A stretch of DNA of 64,000 nucleotides from Brevibacterium aurantiacum (GTDB taxonomy: Bacteria; Actinomycetota; Actinomycetes; Actinomycetales; Brevibacteriaceae), in NCBI RefSeq assembly GCF_007558825.1, contig NZ_VLTK01000002.1:248001-312000 (forward strand), written 5' to 3'. Shown here piece by piece: positions 16,148 through 28,352 of this stretch (position 1 is its first letter; the number at the start of each line of letters is the position of its first letter). A program made the position numbers and the translations under genes. The notes under the pieces were generated by a model, which did not search any database, was not told where the DNA came from, and saw only the letters and a list, made by a program, of their open reading frames with translations.

Positions 16148-17818
16148 TCAGCGCTTCATGGCTCGCCCGAGGGCATCGAGGCCGACCGATCCCAGGTTCA
16201 GCGCTTTGGTGTGGAAGGCCTTGAGGTCGAAGTCCGCTCCGGCTTCGGCCTTGGCCTCGTCGCGGAACTGCTCCCACAGTCGCTGCCCGATCTTGTAGCT
16301 CGGTGCCTGTCCCGGCCAGCCGAGGTAGCGGTCGAGTTCGAAGGCGAGGAAAGACCGGTCCATCGCGACGTTGTCGGTGAGGAACTGCCAGGCCTTCTCT
16401 CGGTCCCAGATCCCTCCGCCGAGGCTCTCGGGCGCGTCGAGTCCCAGGTGGAAGCCGATGTCGAGAACCACTCGTGCCGCGCGCAGACGCTGCGAGTCGA
16501 GCATACCCAGATAGTCTGCGGGGTCGTCGAGGAAGCCGAGGTCGGCCATGAGCTTCTCCGCGTAGAGGGCCCAGCCCTCACCGTGCCCGGAGACCCAGCA
16601 CATGAGTCGGCGCCAGCGGTTGAGGGTGTCAGAGACATAGGTGGCCTGGCCGACCTGCAGATGATGGCCGGGCACCCCTTCGTGATAGACGGTGGTCTTC
16701 TCCTGCCAGGTGGCGAACTCGGTGACGCCTTCGGGCACCGACCACCACATGCGACCCGGGCGGGAGAAGTCGTCGGTGGGTCCGGTGTAGTAGATGCCGC
16801 CGGTGGCCGAGGGCGCGATCATGCATTCGATCGTGCGCACGGGTTCGGGAATGTCGAAGTGGGACTTCCCGAGCTCCGTGATCGCCTCGTCGGCGACCTT
16901 CTGCATCCACTCACGCAACCCCTCGGATCCGTGCAGGGTCCGCTCGGGATCGTTGTTCAACGTCTCCATGACCTCGAACAGGTCGGCACCGGGCTGGATT
17001 CTCGCCGCGACCTCACGCTGCTCGGCATCGATGCGGGCCAATTCCTCAAGGCCCCACGCATAGGTCTCATCGAAGTCGACCTCGGCGCCGAGGAAGTCAC
17101 GCGAGTGCAGGGTGTAGGCCTCGCGACCGCAGGCCTCATTCTCCGGGGCTGCCGGGAGGAGTTCGGCAGCCAGGAAATCGGCGAGGTGGGCGAAGGACTC
17201 ACGGGCCGCCTCGGCGTGGTGGCTCAGCTGTTCGCCCAGCGACGACGGGACGTCGGTGGCGCGGGCGATGAGCTGGTCGAAGTTGCCGCCCGGTTCGGCC
17301 AGTGTGCGGGCCTGTTCGATGACCTTCTCTATCTGGATCCGGGCCGCGACCTGACTGCGGCTCTTGGCCAGAGCCAGGGACTCCTGATAGCCGGCCACGG
17401 AGGTCGGGACTGCTTCCATCGTCGTGGCGATGGTCTCCCAGCCCTCGGTGGTGTCTGTGGGCATGAGGTCGAATGCGTCGCGGATGGACTGCAGGGGAGA
17501 CTCGATGACGTTGAGGCTCGAATGCTTGAGCCCGGCCTCGAAATAGTCGCGATCAACGCTCAGACGGTCACGCATCGCATCGATGGTCACGAGGTCGACG
17601 TCGTCGAGTTCGGCCGTCCTCTCAACCTCGGCGAGCTTGGCCAGCGTCTCGACGGTGAGATCGTTGGCGGCGGCCAGACCGGCGGGGGAGAAGTCATCGA
17701 AGCCCTGAGCGCCCTCGATGCCGAGGTAGAGGGCGAGGGAAGGGGAGAGCGCAAGTGATCTGTCGACAAATTCTTCAGCAACGGCGTCAACGGCCGAAGG
17801 GGTTCTCTTCTGGGTCAT
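16148..17818 (-). CDS. DUF885-family metallopeptidase
   Basis: The protein has 556 residues from the ATG at 17818, which has GGGTGAG upstream; a further 11 upstream codons look non-coding. The conserved DUF885 zinc motif is VYHEGVPGHHLQVGQA (a variant HExxxxHH arrangement). Downstream are GEGWALYAEKLM, a shared element with the third metal ligand, and PGQAPSYKIGQRLWEQFRDEA near the end. The family is related to M32-like carboxypeptidases and acts on peptides in the cytoplasm. No signal peptide is present. The long complementary open frame on the plus strand is a codon-bias shadow. It is 33 bp upstream of the GntR gene in the same direction, so the two may share a transcript. Confidence 0.85.
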   Translation of the reverse strand: MTQKRTPSAVDAVAEEFVDRSLALSPSLALYLGIEGAQGFDDFSPAGLAAANDLTVETLAKLAEVERTAELDDVDLVTIDAMRDRLSVDRDYFEAGLKHSSLNVIESPLQSIRDAFDLMPTDTTEGWETIATTMEAVPTSVAGYQESLALAKSRSQVAARIQIEKVIEQARTLAEPGGNFDQLIARATDVPSSLGEQLSHHAEAARESFAHLADFLAAELLPAAPENEACGREAYTLHSRDFLGAEVDFDETYAWGLEELARIDAEQREVAARIQPGADLFEVMETLNNDPERTLHGSEGLREWMQKVADEAITELGKSHFDIPEPVRTIECMIAPSATGGIYYTGPTDDFSRPGRMWWSVPEGVTEFATWQEKTTVYHEGVPGHHLQVGQATYVSDTLNRWRRLMCWVSGHGEGWALYAEKLMADLGFLDDPADYLGMLDSQRLRAARVVLDIGFHLGLDAPESLGGGIWDREKAWQFLTDNVAMDRSFLAFELDRYLGWPGQAPSYKIGQRLWEQFRDEAKAEAGADFDLKAFHTKALNLGSVGLDALGRAMKR

Positions 17819-17930
17819 GATTCTCACCCTATATGACCGAGAACACAGCAATCAGGTGACTAGAGCAAGATCACCCTGGAATGGGCCGCCGACAACTGGG
17901 GTCACCGGATACCATGGATAGGTTCCCAGC

Positions 17931-18010
17931 CCGATCTCAGAGATTCGCCGATCTCAACGATCAGCCGATCACAGCCGATCAGCTCTGACCGCCGAGCACC
18001 GATCTCAACG
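17931..18010. repeat. Cluster of CCGATC(T/A)CA short repeats upstream of MFS gene
   Basis: Five irregular copies of CCGATCTCA or CCGATCA occur in 80 bp, for example at 17931, 17948 and 17999. They lie in the promoter region between the divergent DUF885 and MFS genes. They could be regulatory-protein sites or simple sequence drift. Confidence 0.45.
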
Positions 18011-18062
18011 GGCATCCTGGGGACTGAGCGCATCATTCGACAGGAAGAGAGACTGATCTTCA

Positions 18063-19259
18063 GTGGCACGGGCACAGCTATGGACCAAGGACTTCGTCGT
18101 CGGCATCGGTCTCAACCTGGCGATGTCGATGGTGTTCTACCTCCTCATGACGTCCATGGCAGGCTACGCCGTCGCCAGATTCTCCGCAGGGGAGGCAGCC
18201 GCCGGCTTCGCGTCCTCCTCCTTCGTCGTGGGTGCCGTCGTCGCGCGTGTGCTGACCGGAAAGTACCTCGACTTCATCGGTCGACGGAAACTGCTCATCA
18301 TCACGATGGCGATCTCGATCCTCGCCTCCGTCGCCTATATCTTCGCCGACACCTTGGTCTGGCTCCTCGCCATTCGCATCATCCACGGCATCGCCTTCGG
18401 GGCCGGCAACACGGCCATCATGACCGCGATCCAAAGCGTGATCCCCACCTCTCGCCGAGGTGAGGGCACCGGCTACTTCGGCACCGCCACCACGCTGTCG
18501 ACGGCTCTGGGGCCCTATCTGGGTGTCATCCTTCCGCGCGCCTACGACTTCCCGATGCTCTTCGCGGCCTCGGCATTCATGTCGCTCGTCGCCTTCATCC
18601 TCTGTGTCGTCATCAAGCTGCCCCAGCAGGAGCTCAGCGAGGAGCAGCGTCGATCCAAATGGCACTTGAAGGTCAGTACGCTCGTTGACCGCGATGGTCT
18701 GCGCATCGGTTCGATCATGCTCATCGCCGGAACCGCCTATGCCGCGGCTCTGGTGTTTCTCGCCGGCTACGCCGAGGACAACGGAGTCGCGAGTGCGGCT
18801 TCTCTGTTCTTCGTCGCCTTCGCCGTGGCGTCACTGATAGCACGACTGTTCGTCGGTCGCCTGCAGGACACCATCGGCGACAACTTCGTCATCTATCCTG
18901 TCTTCGTCTTCAACCTCGTGGGCAACGTTCTGCTGGCGATGTGGCCCACCATGACCGGGATCATCCTCGCCGGCGTCTTCGTCGGCCTGGGCTTCGGCTC
19001 GCTCATGCCGTGTATGCAGGCGATCACTGTGAAGTCTGTACCGATGTCGAGAGTGCCGGTGGCCACGGCCTCGTTCTTCCTCCTCCTCGACGCAGGGTCG
19101 GGGATCGGTCCGATCATTCTCGGCGCCATTATGCCGCTGACCGGCGGCAACGGCATGTTTATGCTGTGTGCGGGGCTCGTGGCCCTCGGCATGATCGTCT
19201 ACTACTTCGTCCACGGCCGTCGCCGAGGTGGCCGTCCCGGTCGCGAGTACCTGCACTGA
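18063..19259 (+). CDS. MFS transporter (drug/arabinose-efflux-like)
   Basis: The protein has 398 residues from a GTG; GGAAGAGAG lies rather far (about 13 bases) upstream. Twelve helices are predicted, with GKYLDFIGRRKLLI as the loop 2-3 motif and RIIHGIAFGAGNTAIMTAIQSVIPTSRRGEGTGYFG as the helix 4-5 region. The latter resembles YfkL/staphyloferrin-type exporters of the DHA1 class. A candidate functional residue set is not visible beyond the motifs. The C-terminus is basic (RRRGGRPGREYLH). It is divergent from the DUF885 gene and stands alone as a transcription unit. Confidence 0.82.
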   Translation: MARAQLWTKDFVVGIGLNLAMSMVFYLLMTSMAGYAVARFSAGEAAAGFASSSFVVGAVVARVLTGKYLDFIGRRKLLIITMAISILASVAYIFADTLVWLLAIRIIHGIAFGAGNTAIMTAIQSVIPTSRRGEGTGYFGTATTLSTALGPYLGVILPRAYDFPMLFAASAFMSLVAFILCVVIKLPQQELSEEQRRSKWHLKVSTLVDRDGLRIGSIMLIAGTAYAAALVFLAGYAEDNGVASAASLFFVAFAVASLIARLFVGRLQDTIGDNFVIYPVFVFNLVGNVLLAMWPTMTGIILAGVFVGLGFGSLMPCMQAITVKSVPMSRVPVATASFFLLLDAGSGIGPIILGAIMPLTGGNGMFMLCAGLVALGMIVYYFVHGRRRGGRPGREYLH

Positions 19260-19267
19260 GGTGGTGC

Positions 19268-19346
19268 CGGCTGGACGGAGCGCTCCGTTGGCCGGATGGA
19301 GGTCACTGCTGGCTGGACCGAGGTCACTGCCCGCTGGACGCAGGTT
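19268..19346. repeat. Imperfect 21-bp tandem repeats after the MFS gene
   Basis: Units beginning GCTGGACG or GCCGGATG and containing GAGGTCACTG recur about every 21 bp (19268 to 19346), in the 153-bp gap before the nitrilase gene. No function is apparent. Confidence 0.55.
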
Positions 19347-19412
19347 TCTCCGCGCGTGCGGTCGCGATAGTCTGAATGCACCGTTGACACTCCCGGATCG
19401 CAAGGACTGGCC

Positions 19413-20210
19413 ATGAAATTCGCACTCGCGCAGATCAACTCCACCACCACAGTTGCGGACAATCTCGTCAAGGTCCGGGACTACACGAACAGGGCCGCCG
19501 AGGCAGGAGCCGAGTTCGTCGTCTTCCCCGAGGCCACGATGTCCGCCTTCGGCCCAGGCCTGCGAGATGTGGCCGAGGCGAACACCGAGTCCTGGCAGAC
19601 GGCGATGGCTGAGCTGGCGACCGAGGCCGGAATCACCGTGATCGTCGGCGAGTTCGCGACTTCAGGTGAAAAGGTGATCAACCTGCTTGCCGTCTACCCG
19701 CCACGGGGTGAGCGTCGCGACTATGCGAAGATCCACCTCTACGATGCCTTCGGCTTCAAAGAATCCGACACAGTCGTCCCCGGTGAGGACCCGGTCGTCA
19801 TCGACCTCGCAGGTGAGAGCGTCGGACTGACCCTGTGCTACGACATCCGCTTCCCGAAGCTGTACGCAGAGATCAGCCGTCGTGGTGCCAAACTCGCCAT
19901 CGTCTCCGCATCCTGGGGTGCAGGGAAGGGCAAGGTCGAACAATGGGAGACTCTGGCTCGTGCCCGGGCACTGGACTCCAATATGTTCGTTGCCGCCATC
20001 GGCCAAGCCGACCCTGAAGTCAGCGGGGTGGAGGTGCCGAAGAAGGGACCGACCGGCGTCGGCCACAGTCTCGTCTCCGATCCCTTCGGCCACGTCGTCT
20101 CCTCACTTGAGGGTGAAGAGGCTCTCGAGGTCGTCGACGTGGACCTCGCCGTAGCCGACAAGGCCGCCGAAACGATTCCGGTGCTGACGAACGCCAAGCT
20201 CGGGTACTGA
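19413..20210 (+). CDS. Carbon-nitrogen hydrolase (nitrilase superfamily) amidase
   Basis: The protein has 265 residues, the usual length for the ω-amidase/Nit-type branch. The catalytic triad is complete: E40 in VVFPEATMSA, K106 in DYAKIHLYDAFGF, and C142 in LTLCYDIRFPKLY. The KIHLYDAFGFKESD and LCYDIRFP segments resemble Nit1/Nit2-like and deaminated-glutathione amidases. It therefore probably hydrolyses a small amide in the cytoplasm. It stands alone after the MFS gene, and an 8-bp inverted repeat follows it. Substrate is not determined. Confidence 0.9.
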   Translation: MKFALAQINSTTTVADNLVKVRDYTNRAAEAGAEFVVFPEATMSAFGPGLRDVAEANTESWQTAMAELATEAGITVIVGEFATSGEKVINLLAVYPPRGERRDYAKIHLYDAFGFKESDTVVPGEDPVVIDLAGESVGLTLCYDIRFPKLYAEISRRGAKLAIVSASWGAGKGKVEQWETLARARALDSNMFVAAIGQADPEVSGVEVPKKGPTGVGHSLVSDPFGHVVSSLEGEEALEVVDVDLAVADKAAETIPVLTNAKLGY

Positions 20211-20231
20211 ACTTCATCTTTATGCTGCGTT

Positions 20232-20256
20232 CCTGGAGCGACCTGTATGCTCCAGG
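20232..20256 (+). terminator. Perfect 8-bp hairpin CCTGGAGC-N9-GCTCCAGG
   Basis: The arms are at 20232-20239 and 20249-20256. It lies 21 bp after the amidase stop and directly before the VOC gene ATG (20259). It could terminate the amidase transcript, or mask the start of the VOC gene. No T-tract follows. Confidence 0.4.
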
Positions 20257-20258
20257 CC

Positions 20259-20698
20259 ATGGCGATACAGAGGATGGACAACGTCGGGATCGTCGTTGAG
20301 AACCTGAATTCAGCGGTCGACTACTTCGCCGCGCTCGGCATGGAGCTGGAAAGCAGGACAGTGGTCGAAGGCGACTGGGCGGACAAGACCGTCGGGCTTG
20401 ACGGCATTCGCAGCGAGATCGCGATGATGCGAACTCCGGACGGCCACAGCAAGGTCGAACTCACCGCGTACCACGCACCCACGGCCGTGGGTGCCGAAGG
20501 GCAGCCCCCTGCGCCCAATACGTGGGACTGCATCGGATCATGTTCGCCGTCGACGACATCGATGACACCATCTCTCGGCTGCGTGAGCACGGAGGCGAAC
20601 TGCTCGGTGAGGTGGCGGAGTTCGAGTCGATCTTCCGGCTCTGCTGCATTCGCGGCCCAGAGGGCATCGTCGTGGCCCTGGCCGAGCGGTTCGACTGA
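20259..20698 (+). pseudogene. VOC/glyoxalase-family protein with a one-base frameshift
   Basis: The first frame gives MAIQRMDNVGIVVENLNSAV and continues as a normal VOC (vicinal oxygen chelate) fold to about 20520. There the matching C-terminal half (HRIMFAVDDIDDTISRLREH, then a CCIRGPEGIVVALAE end and TGA at 20696-20698) is in another frame. The joined length is 440 bp, one base short of an in-frame 441 that would give 146 residues, the usual VOC size. A single deletion near 20515-20525 explains it. The continuing first frame ends in unrelated sequence. Both halves are otherwise intact, so this is a recent mutation or a sequencing error. Confidence 0.85.
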
Positions 20699-20768
20699 GA
20701 CGGGGCATGGTGTGAGCATCGTCTCGCATTTCGGGTGCTCGCTGTGAGTGTGCCATAAGACACAATAT

Positions 20769-20800
20769 TTGCACTTGAGGCAAAAATGCACTGGGTGCAA
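20769..20800. promoter_or_regulatory. Two 15-bp pseudo-palindromes, probable operators of the TetR gene
   Basis: TTGCACTTGAGGCAA (20769-20783) and ATGCACTGGGTGCAA (20786-20800) share the pattern TGCACT-N4-GCAA and are 17 bp apart. They overlap a possible promoter with -35 TTGAGG (20775-20780) and -10 AATAAT (20799-20804). That promoter would start RNA at about the ATG at 20811, so the message may be leaderless and autoregulated. Confidence 0.55.
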
Positions 20801-20810
20801 TAATGTGATT

Positions 20811-23467
<2,657 letters not shown>

Positions 23468-23478
23468 GCTGACGTCCG

Positions 23479-23502
23479 ATGTCACCGACTCACCGGTGGC
23501 AT
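23479..23502. terminator. Hairpin between convergent efflux and accE genes
   Basis: ATGTCACCG (23479-23487) pairs with CGGTGGCAT (23494-23502), nine base pairs including one T-G wobble, with a 6-nt loop. It begins 12 bp after the exporter stop. No T-tract. Confidence 0.5.
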
Positions 23503-23588
23503 AGAGGGGGCTGCTTACCGTCGGGAGGACGACTTACCTTCGAGAGACCCAGCTGCAATCTGCCCGCGTCAGGGTCAGTGCCCCACCG

Positions 23589-23866
23589 TCAGCGCCCCAG
23601 AGTCTGGGTCCAGGCTTGGGGGAGGCGGCGGCGCACGTTGCGGCGTGGGGCATTGAACCCTGCGCGATCGTGCTTCGCCGTCTCCATCTGGTCCAATGCC
23701 GCCGCCTGATTGGCAGCGTAGGCAAGGGCCACCTGTCGGATCGCAACGACGGCCGCCACCGCTGCGGCATTGGCCATGTCATCGCTGACGGGCTCGCCGT
23801 CGTGGGCTCGCACCTGCGTCCGTTCCTCGACCGCCGAGGTGGCTGTGGCCTCGTGTGCATCCTGGC

Positions 23867-23870
<4 letters not shown>
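23589..23870 (-). CDS. accE: Acyl-CoA carboxylase epsilon subunit
   Basis: The protein has 93 residues. It overlaps the end of accD by ATGA, which is the standard place for the actinobacterial epsilon gene (accE5 in Mycobacterium, pccE in Streptomyces). The sequence is an acidic N-terminus, an Ala-rich helix ([16 protein letters not shown]) and a basic C-terminus with a conserved Trp ([14 protein letters not shown]). Epsilon subunits have little conserved sequence beyond such a tail with W. They bind the beta subunit and raise carboxylase activity. The call rests mainly on position and size, with weak sequence support. Confidence 0.8.
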
Positions 23871-25447
<1,577 letters not shown>

Positions 25448-25514
25448 GCCTCCACAATAACGACGCACGGTGGGATCATTGTGCACTCTCGCCAAAAGAA
25501 TCTAAAGTGGACTG
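25448..25514. promoter_or_regulatory. Divergent accD / birA promoter region with inverted repeat CACAAT-N19-ATTGTG
   Basis: Only 67 bp separate the two starts. CACAAT (25453-25458) and ATTGTG (25478-25483) form a spaced inverted repeat. TCTAAA (25501-25506) is a possible birA -10 placed about 8 bp before the GTG, so birA may be leaderless. A shared regulator site is plausible but unproven. Confidence 0.45.
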
Positions 25515-26462
25515 GTGAACAGCCAACACAATTCCTTCCTCATCGATGTCGAATCACTGCGCCGCAAGGCCGCGGACCGTGGTCTCGCTCTACCCACTGT
25601 CATCTGGGACGACGTGTGTTCGTCGACGAACGACGAGCTGGCTGCACTGGTGCGCGGACAATCCACCCTCACCGACGACCCCACCGATCGCATGCGCCGG
25701 ATCGCGAGCTCCGAGAGCAGCGGCCTCGCCGAGGTGCCCGCCGAGTTCTCCGTCTACGGAACCGATCATCAGAACGCCGGCCACGGCCGGTTGGGTCGGA
25801 CCTGGACAGTGCCCCCGCGCCGGTCCCTGACGTTTTCGATCCTGCTGGCACCGGGTGGCGTCTTCGACTCGTGGGGATGGATTCCCCTGATTGCCGGTGA
25901 GGCCGTTCGAGCCGCCATCGCCGAGGTGGGTGTGCCTGCCGTACTCAAGTGGCCCAATGATGTGCTGACGCAGGACGGGAAGAAGCTGTGCGGGATCCTC
26001 GCTCGGGTCGAACCGCTGCCGACAGGGCCGCGAATCGTTCTGGGGATGGGGATCAACACTCGTCTGCAACCTGACGATCTGCCTCGTGAGAGCGCCAGCT
26101 CCATTGCGATCGAAAAGGACGGCGACGGCTCAGAAGTTGCTCATGAAGACTTGTTAATCTCGATTCTGAGCACACTGATTCCTGCCTACAGGGAGCTTGT
26201 CGAGTATGACGATGACGATTTCAGCCGGAGCACGGTCGGCGAAGAGGTGCGTGCGAATATGGTGACTCTCGGGACACGGGTCAGGGTCGAACGCCCCGAC
26301 GGAAGCAACCTCTACGGCCGTGCCACAGGGCTCGACGCCGGTGGCGACCTCATCATCGACGATGACATCTGCGTCAGCGCAGGCGATGTCCACCACCTGC
26401 GACCGGCCGGTGACAGTACGGGGCCGGAAACCACGGGGACAGAAGCTGGGGGCCGCAGATGA
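25515..26462 (+). CDS. birA: Biotin-[acetyl-CoA-carboxylase] ligase
   Basis: The protein has 315 residues, with no N-terminal DNA-binding domain, so it is a ligase only. The biotin-protein ligase motif is GTDHQNAGHGRLGRTW (the usual GRGRxGR with the first Arg as His). Then comes KWPNDVLTQDGKKLCGILARVE, GMGINTRL, and a C-terminal SH3-like domain (RVRVERPDGSNLYGRATGLD). It biotinylates the acyl-CoA carboxylase alpha subunit. It is divergent from accD and overlaps the adenylate cyclase gene by ATGA, so both are probably translated together. Confidence 0.93.
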   Translation: MNSQHNSFLIDVESLRRKAADRGLALPTVIWDDVCSSTNDELAALVRGQSTLTDDPTDRMRRIASSESSGLAEVPAEFSVYGTDHQNAGHGRLGRTWTVPPRRSLTFSILLAPGGVFDSWGWIPLIAGEAVRAAIAEVGVPAVLKWPNDVLTQDGKKLCGILARVEPLPTGPRIVLGMGINTRLQPDDLPRESASSIAIEKDGDGSEVAHEDLLISILSTLIPAYRELVEYDDDDFSRSTVGEEVRANMVTLGTRVRVERPDGSNLYGRATGLDAGGDLIIDDDICVSAGDVHHLRPAGDSTGPETTGTEAGGRR

Positions 26463-28189
26463 CGGGCGTCTCGGATTTCACCGCCGAATTCAACATCGTG
26501 CCCGATGAGAGTGCCGATGGCACCGACATGCACTCGTCGAACGGCGTCGACTCGACCCACGCCGGTTCGGACGACTCAGCCTCGAACGACACACCTTCGA
26601 GTGGCACCGCTTCGAACCGCACCGCTTCGAACGACACAGCGTCGAATAGAACTGAAGAGCAGGACTCCGCCCAAGAGCAGGACAGCAGCGGCACTAGGGG
26701 GTCTTCTGAAGCTCGGGAATCCAGCGAGAACAATTCAGGAGCAGCCGAACCAGAGGATTCGCACCAGGCCAGCGGCCCGAACCGGACTGGTAACTCAAGC
26801 CAGGAACCCAGCACCGACCAGGAACCCAGCACGATCCAGGAACCGAACTCGATTCCGGTGATCACGGACGATCAGATCGACTCGTCGCCGGATGCCGCTG
26901 AGCCTCCAGCCGCCTCGGCGCCACCCTCTGTCCAAGGTATTGAGCACGGCGACGAGGACCTGCCCGCCACACTGCCCGCCACCTCGGCGATGTCGACGGT
27001 CCCGTGGGCAGAAGACGAGGAATCAACTGACGACTCTTCCGGCAATGAGGTGGGCGGCGACTTCTTCGGAGGATTGCACGAGGATCCGCGCACCGCGGCC
27101 CTGCAGATCCTCGACGAGGCAGACGAAGACGACACCATCTACGAAACCCGCACCGCGGCTGAACGGCTCGAAGAGATCCTGCTCGACGGCAAACGCGTGC
27201 TCGACCGGCGTGAAGCGGCGAAACTCGGGGGAATCTCCACGGTCTCTGCGCGCAAGATGTGGCGAGCGTTGGGCATGTCCCAGACGGACGGCACGGAGAA
27301 GGCCTACACCGTCAGCGATGCCCATGCGCTGCGCATGTGGGCCAAGCCTGTGGCCGACGGCCTCATCGACCAGGGCACCGCGCTGTCGCTGGCTCGCGCG
27401 ATCGGCCAGACCACGGATCGTCTCGTGGTGTGGCAGATGGAGACTCTCGTCGACTTCCTCACCGAGGAGAAGGGGCTGACCGATCCCGAAGCCAGGCGCG
27501 ACGCTCTGCAGGTCGTCGAGGACATGGTCGATCCCCTGCAGAAGATGCTGACGTATTCCTGGCGACGCAACCTCGCCGAGGTGATGGGACGACTCAACGT
27601 CAACGTCTCCGATGGTCTGGCCATCGACAACAGGCAGGGCTGGTATGACTCCTCGATGCCGCTTGCACGTGCGGTCGGCTTCATCGACCTCGTCTCCTAC
27701 ACGCGTCTTTCACAGAAGATGGAGCCCAGACAGCTGGCGAATCTGGTGCAGGAGTTCCAGGGAATGGCCTACAACATCGTGGCCACCGGAGGCGGTCGAG
27801 TCATCAAGACCGTCGGCGATGAGGTGTTCTTCGCCGCCGAGACGCCGTTGGGCGGAGCAGAGATCGCGATGACCTTGATGGAGCGTGTGACTGCGGCCGA
27901 GGATCTGCCGCAGGCCCGCGTCGGGTTCGTCTGGGGCAGGGTTCTGTCTCGCCTGGGCGACATCTTCGGGTCGAGCGTCAATCTGGCTGCCCGGCTGACC
28001 GCCGTTGCCGATCCGGGCACGATCTTCACCGATGAGGACACCGCTCGGGTTCTCTCTGCCTCGGATGCCTATGTGTTCGAGCGGCGCGAATCTATCTCGC
28101 TCCAAGGGCTGGGGGAGACCGGCATCGGCGAGATGAAGCGTGGAACGGCTGCCCGAATGAAGCTGGACCTCGACGACGACGAAAACTGA
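26459..28189 (+). CDS. Class III adenylate cyclase, Rv1264-like
   Basis: The protein has 576 residues. The first 200 or so are Asp/Glu/Ser/Thr/Asn-rich and disordered, with near-repeats of ASNDT, ASNRT and similar. An autoregulatory-type helical domain follows (about 205-390: AAERLEEILLDGKRVLDRRE to EVMGRLNVN). The catalytic domain starts near residue 400: the metal Asp in GFIDLVSYTRLS, the second in TVGDEVFFAAE, then RVGFVWGRVLSRLGDIFGSSVNLAARL with the transition-state Asn-Arg pair. This is the layout of the pH-sensing cyclase Rv1264, which makes cAMP. It is coupled to birA by ATGA. A soluble cytoplasmic enzyme is expected, with no membrane segment. Confidence 0.9.
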   Translation: MTGVSDFTAEFNIVPDESADGTDMHSSNGVDSTHAGSDDSASNDTPSSGTASNRTASNDTASNRTEEQDSAQEQDSSGTRGSSEARESSENNSGAAEPEDSHQASGPNRTGNSSQEPSTDQEPSTIQEPNSIPVITDDQIDSSPDAAEPPAASAPPSVQGIEHGDEDLPATLPATSAMSTVPWAEDEESTDDSSGNEVGGDFFGGLHEDPRTAALQILDEADEDDTIYETRTAAERLEEILLDGKRVLDRREAAKLGGISTVSARKMWRALGMSQTDGTEKAYTVSDAHALRMWAKPVADGLIDQGTALSLARAIGQTTDRLVVWQMETLVDFLTEEKGLTDPEARRDALQVVEDMVDPLQKMLTYSWRRNLAEVMGRLNVNVSDGLAIDNRQGWYDSSMPLARAVGFIDLVSYTRLSQKMEPRQLANLVQEFQGMAYNIVATGGGRVIKTVGDEVFFAAETPLGGAEIAMTLMERVTAAEDLPQARVGFVWGRVLSRLGDIFGSSVNLAARLTAVADPGTIFTDEDTARVLSASDAYVFERRESISLQGLGETGIGEMKRGTAARMKLDLDDDEN

Positions 28190-28303
28190 GCCTGACGCCA
28201 CGGCGTACCCCGCACCGTTGACAGCGCTTCGCACTGTTAGCTGGAAGTCATACAGCTGCAGTGGTTGTCTACGCGAGTACGGGTACCACTAGTGAAGTGG
28301 CCC

Positions 28304-28317
28304 GTGATCGCGATCAC
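28304..28317. promoter_or_regulatory. Perfect 14-bp palindrome GTGATCGCGATCAC between convergent genes
   Basis: It lies in the 163-bp gap between the cyclase and the topoisomerase genes, where no promoter is expected. A perfect 14-bp palindrome without a T-tract is not a typical terminator. It may be a protein-binding site. Nothing else in this gap looks like a gene. Confidence 0.4.
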
Positions 28318-28352
28318 TGCTGACGGCAGGGCAGCTTTTCTCAGCCAATTCC

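Noticed and set aside
15794..17758. 654-codon open frame on the plus strand
   Set aside because: It lies fully opposite the DUF885 gene, whose motifs are intact. The frame is a mirror of GC-rich codon bias, with no domain and no ribosome-binding site.
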